31,015 bases of DNA from positions 1 through 31,015 of the forward strand of contig JAVBMP010000093.1 of the NCBI GenBank assembly GCA_031552315.1, in the 5' to 3' direction. Origin of the DNA: JAVBMP01 sp031552315 (GTDB taxonomy: Bacteria > Desulfobacterota > Desulfovibrionia > Desulfovibrionales > Desulfovibrionaceae). The translations under genes were made by a program, and so were the position numbers. The notes under the pieces were generated by a model. That model saw nothing but the letters and a program-made list of their open reading frames with translations, made no database searches and was not told where the DNA came from. Below, piece after piece: positions 1-7,754 of the stretch (position 1 is the first letter of the stretch; every line of letters begins with the position of its first letter).

Positions 1-792
1 GAATGCGGCGCGGGCACCTTCAACCCGGCCACCTTTTTGCGCGTTATCGGGCCGGAACCGTGGAACGTGGCCTATGTGGAACCTTCCCGCCGCCCCAAAG
101 ACGGCCGTTATGGGGAAAACCCCAACCGCCTTCAGCACTACTTCCAGTTTCAGGTAATCCTGAAGCCCTCGCCGGACAATATTCAGGAACTTTATCTGGA
201 CAGCCTGCGCGCCCTGGGCATAGACCCGGCGGAACACGACATCCGCTTTGTGGAAGACGACTGGGAATCGCCCACCCTTGGGGCCTGGGGCCTGGGCTGG
301 GAAGTGTGGCTTAACGGCATGGAAGTTACCCAGTTCACCTACTTCCAGCAGGTGGGCGGCATAGACCTTGGCCCCACCAGCGTTGAAATAACCTATGGGC
401 TTGAACGCCTGTGCATGTACCTGCAAGGGCGTGAATCCGTTTATGATTTGAAGTGGAATGATAAAATCACCTACGGGCATATCTATCATCAAAATGAAGT
501 GGAACAGTCCTGCTTCAACTTTGAAGAAAGCAACGCCGCGCTTTTGCTTGACCACTTCAGCGAATTTGAACAGGAAGCCCTGCGCCTGGCGGAAAAGGGC
601 CTGCTGTGGCCCTGCTACGACTATGTGATGAAGTGCTCGCACACCTTCAACCTTCTGGATGCCCGGGGGGCCATTTCCATTACCGAACGCACCGGCTACA
701 TAGGCCGGGTGCGCAATCTGGCCGGCACAGTGGCCCGCCTTTACGCCAAACAGCGTGAAGAGATGGGATACCCCATGTTAAATTTGCGATAA
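1..792 (+). CDS. glyQ: Glycyl-tRNA synthetase alpha subunit, 5'-truncated by window edge
   Basis: This is the catalytic alpha subunit of the alpha2beta2 glycyl-tRNA synthetase, which activates glycine with ATP and, together with GlyS, charges tRNA-Gly in the cytoplasm. The open frame runs from base 1; it begins inside the conserved N-terminal block (CGAGTFNPATF) and about 33 codons appear to lie outside the window. Family-typical class II blocks are present: PSRRPKDGRYGENPNRLQ, DIRFVEDDWESPTLGAWGLG, WLNGMEVTQFTYFQQVGG, ITYGLERLCMY, and HQNEVEQSCFNFE. The visible part is 263 residues, in line with the usual total of about 290-300. It is followed 11 bp downstream by glyS, the normal operon partner. 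Nothing is damaged apart from the window cut. Identification is near certain. Confidence 0.97.
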   Translation, partial: ECGAGTFNPATFLRVIGPEPWNVAYVEPSRRPKDGRYGENPNRLQHYFQFQVILKPSPDNIQELYLDSLRALGIDPAEHDIRFVEDDWESPTLGAWGLGWEVWLNGMEVTQFTYFQQVGGIDLGPTSVEITYGLERLCMYLQGRESVYDLKWNDKITYGHIYHQNEVEQSCFNFEESNAALLLDHFSEFEQEALRLAEKGLLWPCYDYVMKCSHTFNLLDARGAISITERTGYIGRVRNLAGTVARLYAKQREEMGYPMLNLR

Positions 793-803
793 AAGGGAAT
801 ATC

Positions 804-2939
804 ATGTCTACCTTTATTCTGGAAATAGGAACGGAAGAACTGCCCGCCCGCTTTTTGCCGGGGCAGGAAGCGGAACTGGCCCAGCGCTTTGCCGAAGCCC
901 TGCAAGCGGCCAACTTGCCCTTTGAAGGGCTGGAAGTGTGCTCCACCCCCCGCCGGGCCGCCGTGTATATAAAAAATGTGGCGGATAACGCCGCCCTTAC
1001 GGAAGAAGTGGTCACCGGCCCGCCCCTGAAGGCCGCCTACGGCCCGGACGGCGCGCCCACCAAAGCGGCGGAAGGCTTTGCCCGCACCCACGGCATGGAA
1101 CTGGCCGCCGCCTTCACCCTGAAGACGGAAAAAGGCGAATACCTGGCCCTGCGCAAAACCATTGGCGGCGGCGCGGCCAAAGCAATTTTGGAAAAGGCCT
1201 GCCCGGAAATCATCAGTGCCCTTGGTTTTGCCAAACGCATGAAATGGGGCAGCGGCGACTTCACCTACGCCCGGCCCCTGCGCTGGCTGCTGGCCCTTTT
1301 GGGCAAGCAGCCCCTTGACTTCAGCGTTGGCGGGGTAAAAAGCGGCAACCTTACCTACGGCCACCGGGTGCACGGCCCCGGCCCCTTCCAACTGGACGAA
1401 GCCGCCGGGTATTTTGACCTGATGCGTGAAAAGGCCCACGTGGTTCCCCGCGCTGCGGAACGCCGCCAGATTATTATTGAAAAAGGCAACGCCATGGCCG
1501 CAAAGCTGGGCGGCCGCATAATTTGGAAGGAAGCCCTGCTGGATGAAGTGCAAGGCCTGTGCGAACTGCCGGAACCGCTTTTGGGCGCCTTCAGCCCGGA
1601 ATACCTTGAAGTGCCGCGCGAAGTGTTGCTTACCAGCATGCAGGCGCACCAAAAAAGCTTTGGGCTGGAAAGCGCGGGCGGTGAACTTTTGCCCAACTTC
1701 CTGACCGTGCTGAACCTGCGCCCCAAAGATGAAAACGTGGTGCGCAAAGGGTGGGAACGCGTGCTGCGCGCCCGCCTTGAAGACGCCCGCTTTTTTTGGA
1801 AAACAGACCTGGCCGCCAACTTTGACGGCTGGCTGGCCGCGCTGGATAACGTCATCTTCCTGGCCCCGCTGGGCAGCATGGGCGACAAAACCCGCCGCCT
1901 GGCGGAACTGTGCGCCTGGCTGGCGGAACGGCTTTCAACCCAAAACAACCCAAGCGGCCCAAACAGCGCGGCCCCGGTTTCCGTTGAAGACGCCCGCCGG
2001 GCGGGCCGCCTTTCCAAGGCCGACCTGGTTTCCGGCATGGTAGGGGAATTTGATACTCTGCAAGGCATAATGGGCGGCATTTACGCGGCCCGCAAAGGGG
2101 AATCCCCCACCGTCGCCGCCGCGCTGGCCGGGCAATACCTGCCCGCCGGGCCGGAAAGCCCGGTGCCCGCCGATTTTTGCGGCGCCCTGCTTTCCATCGC
2201 TGACAAGGCGGATACCCTGGCCGGTTGCTTCGGCCTGGGCATGATACCCACCGGCGCGGCAGACCCTTACGGCCTGCGCCGCGCAGCCCTTGGCATTGCG
2301 CGTATCCTGCGGGAAAAGAAACTGCGCCTGCCAATAGCGGAACTCTTCGCCAAGGCCTTCAGCCTGTATGGTGAAAGAAAATGGAAGCTCCCCAAGGAAG
2401 AAGCCCTTGCCAAGCTGGAAGAATTCTTCACCCTGCGCCTGAAAAACTACTTCATGGGCAGCGACGGGGCAGAAACCCTGCTGGTGGAATCTGTGCTGGC
2501 GGCAGACGCCTCCGATGTGTGGGCGGCCTCCGCCCGGCTTTCCGCCCTGGCCGCCTTCAGCCGGGAAGCAGACTTCGGCATGGCCGTGCTGGCCTTCAAA
2601 CGCGCGGCCAACATAATTCGCAAACAGGCCGCCAATATGCCGGAAGGCAAACAGCTTGACGGACACTACAAGCCGGAACTGCTGCGCGAAGATGCGGAAA
2701 AAGCCCTGGCCGCCAGTCTGGAAAGCATGTTCCCGCGCTTTGAAGAACTGTGGAACAAAGACGACTTCGCCGCGCTCTTCGCACTGCTGCGGGAACTGCG
2801 CCCCAGCGTGGACGCCTTCTTCGATGGCGTAATGGTAATGTGCGAAGATAAAGACCTTAGCCACAACCGCCTTAACCTGCTGCAAGCCCTGGTAAGCCGC
2901 CTGCGCCGCCTGGCAGACTTCGACGCGCTGCAAATGTAA
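804..2939 (+). CDS. glyS: Glycyl-tRNA synthetase beta subunit
   Basis: This is the beta subunit of glycyl-tRNA synthetase, needed for tRNA-Gly recognition and charging with GlyQ. At 711 residues it has the usual GlyS length. The N-terminus (FILEIGTEELPARFLPGQE) is the family signature. The middle holds the SKADLVSGMVGEF...LQGIMGGIYA block, followed by IADKADTLAGCFGLG and IPTGAADPYGLRRAALGI, which are characteristic of GlyS; the C-terminus is the helical anticodon-binding-like part. The ATG at 804 has an AAGGGA Shine-Dalgarno sequence at 793-798 and lies 11 bp after the glyQ stop, so the two are surely co-transcribed. A short insert rich in Asn/Pro/Ser near residue 380 is the only slightly odd segment. 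Transcription probably ends in the hairpins at 2967-3189. Confidence 0.97.
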   Translation: MSTFILEIGTEELPARFLPGQEAELAQRFAEALQAANLPFEGLEVCSTPRRAAVYIKNVADNAALTEEVVTGPPLKAAYGPDGAPTKAAEGFARTHGMELAAAFTLKTEKGEYLALRKTIGGGAAKAILEKACPEIISALGFAKRMKWGSGDFTYARPLRWLLALLGKQPLDFSVGGVKSGNLTYGHRVHGPGPFQLDEAAGYFDLMREKAHVVPRAAERRQIIIEKGNAMAAKLGGRIIWKEALLDEVQGLCELPEPLLGAFSPEYLEVPREVLLTSMQAHQKSFGLESAGGELLPNFLTVLNLRPKDENVVRKGWERVLRARLEDARFFWKTDLAANFDGWLAALDNVIFLAPLGSMGDKTRRLAELCAWLAERLSTQNNPSGPNSAAPVSVEDARRAGRLSKADLVSGMVGEFDTLQGIMGGIYAARKGESPTVAAALAGQYLPAGPESPVPADFCGALLSIADKADTLAGCFGLGMIPTGAADPYGLRRAALGIARILREKKLRLPIAELFAKAFSLYGERKWKLPKEEALAKLEEFFTLRLKNYFMGSDGAETLLVESVLAADASDVWAASARLSALAAFSREADFGMAVLAFKRAANIIRKQAANMPEGKQLDGHYKPELLREDAEKALAASLESMFPRFEELWNKDDFAALFALLRELRPSVDAFFDGVMVMCEDKDLSHNRLNLLQALVSRLRRLADFDALQM

Positions 2940-2951
2940 AAGAAAAACGAA

Positions 2952-2997
2952 GAATGCCTCCGGCGGCCAAAGGGGGTGACCCCCTTTGGAAACCCCA
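2952..2997 (+). repeat. Dispersed GC-rich hairpin element, copy 1
   Basis: It opens with GAATGCCTCCGGCGG (2952-2966), continues into a perfect 10-bp stem (2967-2976 with 2980-2989, loop TGA), and ends in AAACCCCA. The same 15-bp head and a similar hairpin plus AACCCCAC tail recur in inverse orientation at 13051-13091, also just 3' of a gene. I read it as a dispersed intergenic element placed at gene ends. From memory, similar CCTCCGGCGG elements are common in Desulfovibrio genomes; that is not verified here. Confidence 0.6.
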
Positions 2998-2998
2998 T

Positions 2999-3062
2999 TA
3001 TTGCTATGAACACTGCCCCCATTCCGCCAGACGGCGGAATGGGGGCAGTGTTCATAGCAATA
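2999..3062. repeat. Perfect 30-bp-arm palindrome between convergent genes
   Basis: The left arm 2999-3028 is the exact reverse complement of the right arm 3033-3062, with only AGAC between them. The arms contain ATGAACACTGCCCCCATTCC. It is far longer than a normal terminator stem. The sequence after it lacks a T-run on either strand (TGAAATTTT on +, ATGGGG on -), so simple intrinsic termination is not obvious. It lies between the convergent glyS and efflux operons. Confidence 0.85.
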
Positions 3063-3136
3063 TGAAATTTTCCAAGGCTTATTGCAAAGGTTATCTTTTA
3101 TTCATAAGCCCATACCGGGGATAAGGAAGGAGGGGG

Positions 3137-3207
3137 TCTGGGGGAGGGAACCTCAAGGGCTTCAAGCCCGTGTGGTTCCCTCCCCCAGATTCATCCCCCA
3201 TCTTTTT
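3137..3207 (+). terminator. Long stem-loop, probable terminator of glyQS
   Basis: Sixteen perfectly paired bases (3137-3152 with 3174-3189) enclose a smaller hairpin (GGGCTT 3157-3162 with AAGCCC 3164-3169). A T-rich stretch (CTTTTTTTA) follows at 3202-3210, about 12 bases after the stem, and runs into the nodT stop. On the minus strand the downstream sequence is only C/T-rich, so plus-strand activity is better supported. It is a plausible shared terminator for the two convergent operons. Confidence 0.6.
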
Positions 3208-4653
3208 TTATTCCACCGGCCTGCTCCAGCCGCCGCCCAGGGCTTTGTAGAGGGTGATGGCGCTATCGAGGCGCAGTGTTTTGAGTCGTATGAGTTCGCG
3301 TTTGGATTCGAAGATGCTGCGTTGTGCGTCCAGCAGTTCCAGGTAGCTTGCCAGTCCCTGGTCGTAGCGCAGTGTTACCAGTCGCAGTCGTTCGCTATCG
3401 GCCTTGACCACTTTTTGCTGTGCGGTTATTTGGCTTTCGGTGTATGTGCCGGCGTTCAGGGCGTTCAGCACTTCCACGAAGGCGTTTTGGATGGATTTTT
3501 CGTATTCGGCCACGGCGATATGTTTGCGTGTTTCGGCCAGGTCAAGGTTGGCGACATTGCGTCCGCCTTGAAATATGGGGGCCACCAGGTTGGGCACAAA
3601 AGACCAGAAGCCCATGCCGCTGGTGAACAGCTTTTCCAGTTCCATGCTGGCGCTGCCTATTTCCGTGCTAAGGCCTATACGGGGGAAAAAGGCGGCGCGG
3701 GCCGCGCCTATGTCGGCATTGGCGGCCAGCAGTCTTTGTTCGGCGGCGCGGATATCCGGGCGGCGTTCCAGCAGGTCTGAAGGAAGCCCGGCGGCCAGGC
3801 GGGCAAAGCTGAATTCATCTTGATCCGGGCCGTTTTGCGGCAGGGTGTAGGAAGGGTCGCCCAAAAGCAGCTTCAGGGCGTTGCCGGCCACAGACCGTTC
3901 CCGTTGCAGGGCCGCCAGGGTGGAGCGGGCCGATTCCACCAGCATTTCGTTGCCGTGCAGTTCAATTTCTGTAGCCATACCGGCTTTAAGGCGCTTTTCG
4001 GTAAGTTTACGTGTTGTTTCACGCGCTTCAACCGTTTCAATGGTAAGGGCTTCTTGCGCGGCCAGTGACCGTTCTGTCATGTACAGGGAAACCACCTGGG
4101 CTATCAGGCTTATTTCAGCGGACCGGGCGGCTTCTTCTGTGGACAGGTAACGGGCCAGGGAAGCGTCTGAAAGGCTTTTCACCCGGCCCCACAGGTCAAC
4201 TTCAAAGGAAACCACGCCCACGCCGGCGCTGTAGCGTTCACCCACCGGGGTTTGCCCAGTGCCGGTTTCATTGGCCCGGCCCCGGAAGTAGGCCCCGCTG
4301 GCGGCTACGGAGGGCAGCCGTTCAGAACGCTGAATGCGGTACATGGCCGCGGCCTCGTCTATGCGCAGCATGGCGATGCGCAGGTCGCGGTTGCTTGCCA
4401 GGGCCTTGCTTATAAGTTCCTGCAAGGCGGGCTGGGTGAAGTATTCCTGCCAGGTGGGCAGGGGGGGCAGGGCGGCGTTTTCCGGCGCGGCTTCCCCGTA
4501 GGTTTGCGGCACCGGGGCTGCGGGCCTTTCATAAAAGGGGGCCATGGAGCAACCGGCCAGCAGGGTGAAGGCCATCATAATGACCGGTATGGCGCTGGCG
4601 CGGGCTGAAAGGCCTGTTCGGCCTGTATGAGTTATCTGGCTGGGTTTGTTCAT
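3208..4653 (-). CDS. RND efflux outer membrane factor lipoprotein (NodT/OprM family)
   Basis: This is the outer membrane channel of a tripartite drug/solvent efflux pump; it forms the trimeric beta-barrel and periplasmic tunnel that docks on the adaptor and RND pump. The protein of 481 residues has a signal peptide ending in a lipobox (LLAGCSMAP), then the typical FYERPAAPVPQTY start, two repeated coiled-coil outer membrane efflux halves, SFEVDLWGRV, LLERRPDIRAAEQRLLAANADIGAARAAFFP, and a C-terminal YLELLDAQRSIFE block. I place the start at the ATG at 4653 rather than an upstream GTG at 4686, because the ATG overlaps the pump stop as ATGA and directly precedes the signal peptide. It is the third gene of the adaptor-pump-channel operon. 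Substrate cannot be told from sequence. Confidence 0.93.
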   Translation of the reverse strand: MNKPSQITHTGRTGLSARASAIPVIMMAFTLLAGCSMAPFYERPAAPVPQTYGEAAPENAALPPLPTWQEYFTQPALQELISKALASNRDLRIAMLRIDEAAAMYRIQRSERLPSVAASGAYFRGRANETGTGQTPVGERYSAGVGVVSFEVDLWGRVKSLSDASLARYLSTEEAARSAEISLIAQVVSLYMTERSLAAQEALTIETVEARETTRKLTEKRLKAGMATEIELHGNEMLVESARSTLAALQRERSVAGNALKLLLGDPSYTLPQNGPDQDEFSFARLAAGLPSDLLERRPDIRAAEQRLLAANADIGAARAAFFPRIGLSTEIGSASMELEKLFTSGMGFWSFVPNLVAPIFQGGRNVANLDLAETRKHIAVAEYEKSIQNAFVEVLNALNAGTYTESQITAQQKVVKADSERLRLVTLRYDQGLASYLELLDAQRSIFESKRELIRLKTLRLDSAITLYKALGGGWSRPVE

Positions 4654-7600
4654 GATTTTCCCGCTTGGGTTTTGTTTCTGCGCCACATAATGACTTTGGC
4701 TATAATTACAAAGAACACCGGCACCAGGAATATGGCGAAGAAGGTGCCGGTAATAATGCCGCCCAACACCCCGGAACCAATGGCTTTTTGTGAGCCGGAA
4801 GAGGAAACAGCAAGGGGTATTACGCCCACGCCAAAGGCCAAAGAGGTCATGATAATGGGGCGCAAGCGCATGCGGCAGGCTGTGATCAGGGCGTCAAACA
4901 GCTTCATGCCGCCGCGCCACAGTTCCTTTGCCACTTCAACAATCAAGATGGAGTTTTTGGCGGAAAGGCCGATAATGGAAATAAGCCCCACCTTGAAGTA
5001 GATGTCGTTGGGCAGGCCGCGCAGGGTTACGCCCAGCACCGCGCCCAACACCCCAAGGGGCACCACCATAAGCACGGCAAAGGGGATGTACCAGCTTTCA
5101 TAAAGGGCCGCCAGCACCAAAAACACCACTACGATGGAAAGGCTGAAGAGCGCGGCGGCCTGGTTGCCTGCCAGGCGTTCCTCATAAGACTGCCCGGACC
5201 ATTCAAAGCCGATGCCCGGCATGGACGAGGCCAGTTCTTCCATGGCCAGCATGGCTTCACCGCTGCTGTGCCCCGGCGCGGGGGTGCCGTTCAGGGTAAA
5301 GGACGGGAAGCCGTTATAACGGGTAAGCTGCGGGGGCCGGGCCGTCCATTCCAGGTGGGCTATGGAACCCAGTTCCACCATGTTGCCTTCTTTGTTGCGC
5401 ACCTGTATTTTGTTTATATCTTCCGGTGAAAGGCGGCTGGAACTGTCGGCCTGCACAACAACCCGGCGCACCTGGCCGTTCAGGATGAAGTCGCCCACGT
5501 AGTTGGAACCGAACAGCACGGCCAGCGCGGCGGAAACTTCCTGCAAGGGCACGCCCATGGCGGCGGCCTTGTCGCGGTCAAGTTCCAGCTTCAGACGCGG
5601 GGCGTCGTGTTGCCCGGCAAAGCGTACCCCGGTAAGCGCCTTGTGCTTGGCGGCGGCGGCCAGCAGCTGGTCGCGCCTTTCCACCATGGCGGCATAGCCA
5701 ATGCCGCCGCGGTCTTGCATGCGAAAGTCAAAACCGTCCATGGAACCCATTTCCATAATCGGCGGGGGGGCTATGCCCAGCACCATGGTGCCCTGGGCCA
5801 TTTTGGGGGCGAAGTGGCCGGTGATGCGGTCGGCTATTTCCTGAGCGCTTTGCCCGGGGCCGCGTTCAGAAGCATCTTTCAATGAAATGAACAGCATGCC
5901 GCCGTTTGCGCCAATACCGTAGAAGTTCCAGCCCAAGATGCTGGTGGCGTAGCTTACCGGCTCATTTTTTAGATAGTCTTCATATTCTGTAAGCACCTTC
6001 TGGGTTTCCGCCTGGGTGGAACCGGGGGGCAGTATGACCATGCCCATAAGCATGCCCTGGTCTTCACTGGGCATAAATGACCCGGGCAGGCGCACAAAAA
6101 GCAGGGCGGCCACGGCTATTATGGCCCCGTAAAGGGCTATCCAGCGCATGGGTTTTTGCAGGATGGAGCCTATTTTGGCGCTGTACCTTTGGGAACTTTT
6201 ATCAAACCAGTTGTTGAACCAGGCAAAAAAGCCCGTGCTTTTGTGCGAGGTTGTGGATGCGGGCTTCAAAAAGGCGGCGCAAAGCGCCGGGGTAAGCGAA
6301 AGGGCCAAAAAGGCGGAAAAGGCGATGGAAACGGCAAGAGAAACGGAAAACTGCCGGTAAATATTCCCGGCGGCCCCGCTGAAAAAGGCCATGGGTATGA
6401 ACACGGAAACCAGCACGGCGGTAATACCCACAATGGCGCTGCTTATTTGCTGCATGGCCTTTATGGCCGCTTCACGCGGGGAAAGGCCTTCTTCATGGAT
6501 AATGCGCTCCACGTTTTCCACCACCACGATGGCGTCATCCACAAGTATGCCTATTGCCAGCACCATGCCGAACATGGTCAGCATGTTTATGGAAAAGCCC
6601 ATGGCCAGCATGGCGGCAAAGGTGCCCAAAAGGGCCACCGGCACAACAATGGTGGGTATAAGCGTGGCCCGCACGTTTTGCAAAAACAGGTACATGACCA
6701 CAAACACCAGGGCAATGGCCTCCAGCAGGGTGCGCACCACTTCAATAATGGAGGTTTTTACAAAAGACGAGGTGTCATAGGGGGTGGAATAGTGTATGCC
6801 TTCCGGAAAAAAGGCGGCAATGTTTTCCAGCGCTTCATCCACCCGCTGGGCTGTTGCCATGGCGTTGGCCCCGTTGGCAAGCTGCACGCCCATACTGGCG
6901 GAAGGCCTGCCGTTTACCCGGGAACTGAAGTTGTCATTTTCCGCGCCGTATTCCACCCGGGCGATGTCGCCAAGGCGCAGGGCGGAACCGTCCTGCTTCA
7001 TGCGCAGGGGTATGCGGGCAAATTCTTCCGGCGTGACCAGGGCTTCTTCAGAAACCACGGTGGCGTTTATGGGGGCGTTCGGTTCCAGGCTGCCCTGGCC
7101 AAGTTCACCAATAATAATGCGGCTGTTGTAGGCCTGCACGGCGGCCACTATGTCGCCCGCGCTAATGCTGAAGGCCGACATTTTTTCCGGGTTGGGCCAT
7201 ATACGCATGGCCTTTTCTGTGGCAAAGGTCATTACCGCGCCCACGCCTTCAACGCGCTTCAACACGGGCATGACGTTTGAAGATGCAAATTCACCCAAAT
7301 CCACGGCATTGTAGCGGTCGCTGTCTGACCACAGGGAAACTATTTGCAAGAAGGAGTTGCCGGATTTTTCAACGGTTATGCCCTGGCGGCGCACGGCTTC
7401 CGGCAGTTTGGTATCTACCACCTTCAGGCGGTTTTGCACTTCCACGGCGGCCATGTCGGAATCTGTGCCCTGCTTGAAGGTAATGGTAACTTCGGCCATG
7501 TTGGAAGAACTTTTGGCTTCCATATACATCAGGCCGGGCACGCCGTTCATTTCCTGTTCAATGATAGCGCTTACCGATTCTTCCACCACCTGGGCGGAAG

Positions 7601-7754
7601 CGCCGGGGTAGGTGGCGCGTATGGTGACCTTGGGCGGCGCGATGGCCGGGTATTGGGAAACCGGCAGGGCGGTTATGGAAACTATGCCCGCCAGCATTAT
7701 GAGCAAGGCGATAACCCAGGCGAAAATGGGCCTGTCTATGAAAAAGCGCGCCAT
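4650..7754 (-). CDS. RND multidrug efflux pump, inner membrane permease (AcrB/MexB, HAE1 family)
   Basis: This is a proton-driven trimeric inner membrane pump that takes hydrophobic compounds from the periplasm and outer leaflet and passes them to the outer membrane channel. Its 1034 residues match AcrB length. The N-terminus MARFFIDRPIFAWVIALLIM is family typical. TM4 holds the proton-relay pair D406-D407 (ILVDDAIVVVENVERI) and TM10 the matching Lys (GLSAKNSILIVEVAKEL). Two large periplasmic porter/docking loops and 12 TM segments are evident; SFMPSEDQG and QTEKVLTEYEDYL-like blocks start the second half. The ATG follows the adaptor stop with no gap (TAAATG) and uses AGGTGA inside that gene as ribosome site; its TGA overlaps the next ATG. 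HAE1-type drug efflux is preferred over heavy-metal HME efflux. Confidence 0.95.
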   Translation of the reverse strand: MARFFIDRPIFAWVIALLIMLAGIVSITALPVSQYPAIAPPKVTIRATYPGASAQVVEESVSAIIEQEMNGVPGLMYMEAKSSSNMAEVTITFKQGTDSDMAAVEVQNRLKVVDTKLPEAVRRQGITVEKSGNSFLQIVSLWSDSDRYNAVDLGEFASSNVMPVLKRVEGVGAVMTFATEKAMRIWPNPEKMSAFSISAGDIVAAVQAYNSRIIIGELGQGSLEPNAPINATVVSEEALVTPEEFARIPLRMKQDGSALRLGDIARVEYGAENDNFSSRVNGRPSASMGVQLANGANAMATAQRVDEALENIAAFFPEGIHYSTPYDTSSFVKTSIIEVVRTLLEAIALVFVVMYLFLQNVRATLIPTIVVPVALLGTFAAMLAMGFSINMLTMFGMVLAIGILVDDAIVVVENVERIIHEEGLSPREAAIKAMQQISSAIVGITAVLVSVFIPMAFFSGAAGNIYRQFSVSLAVSIAFSAFLALSLTPALCAAFLKPASTTSHKSTGFFAWFNNWFDKSSQRYSAKIGSILQKPMRWIALYGAIIAVAALLFVRLPGSFMPSEDQGMLMGMVILPPGSTQAETQKVLTEYEDYLKNEPVSYATSILGWNFYGIGANGGMLFISLKDASERGPGQSAQEIADRITGHFAPKMAQGTMVLGIAPPPIMEMGSMDGFDFRMQDRGGIGYAAMVERRDQLLAAAAKHKALTGVRFAGQHDAPRLKLELDRDKAAAMGVPLQEVSAALAVLFGSNYVGDFILNGQVRRVVVQADSSSRLSPEDINKIQVRNKEGNMVELGSIAHLEWTARPPQLTRYNGFPSFTLNGTPAPGHSSGEAMLAMEELASSMPGIGFEWSGQSYEERLAGNQAAALFSLSIVVVFLVLAALYESWYIPFAVLMVVPLGVLGAVLGVTLRGLPNDIYFKVGLISIIGLSAKNSILIVEVAKELWRGGMKLFDALITACRMRLRPIIMTSLAFGVGVIPLAVSSSGSQKAIGSGVLGGIITGTFFAIFLVPVFFVIIAKVIMWRRNKTQAGKS

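Noticed and set aside
6156..7280. Long frame (374 codons) antisense to the RND pump gene
   Set aside because: Composition is Gly/His-rich shadow sequence of a clear AcrB-like gene on the other strand; no start signals or motifs.
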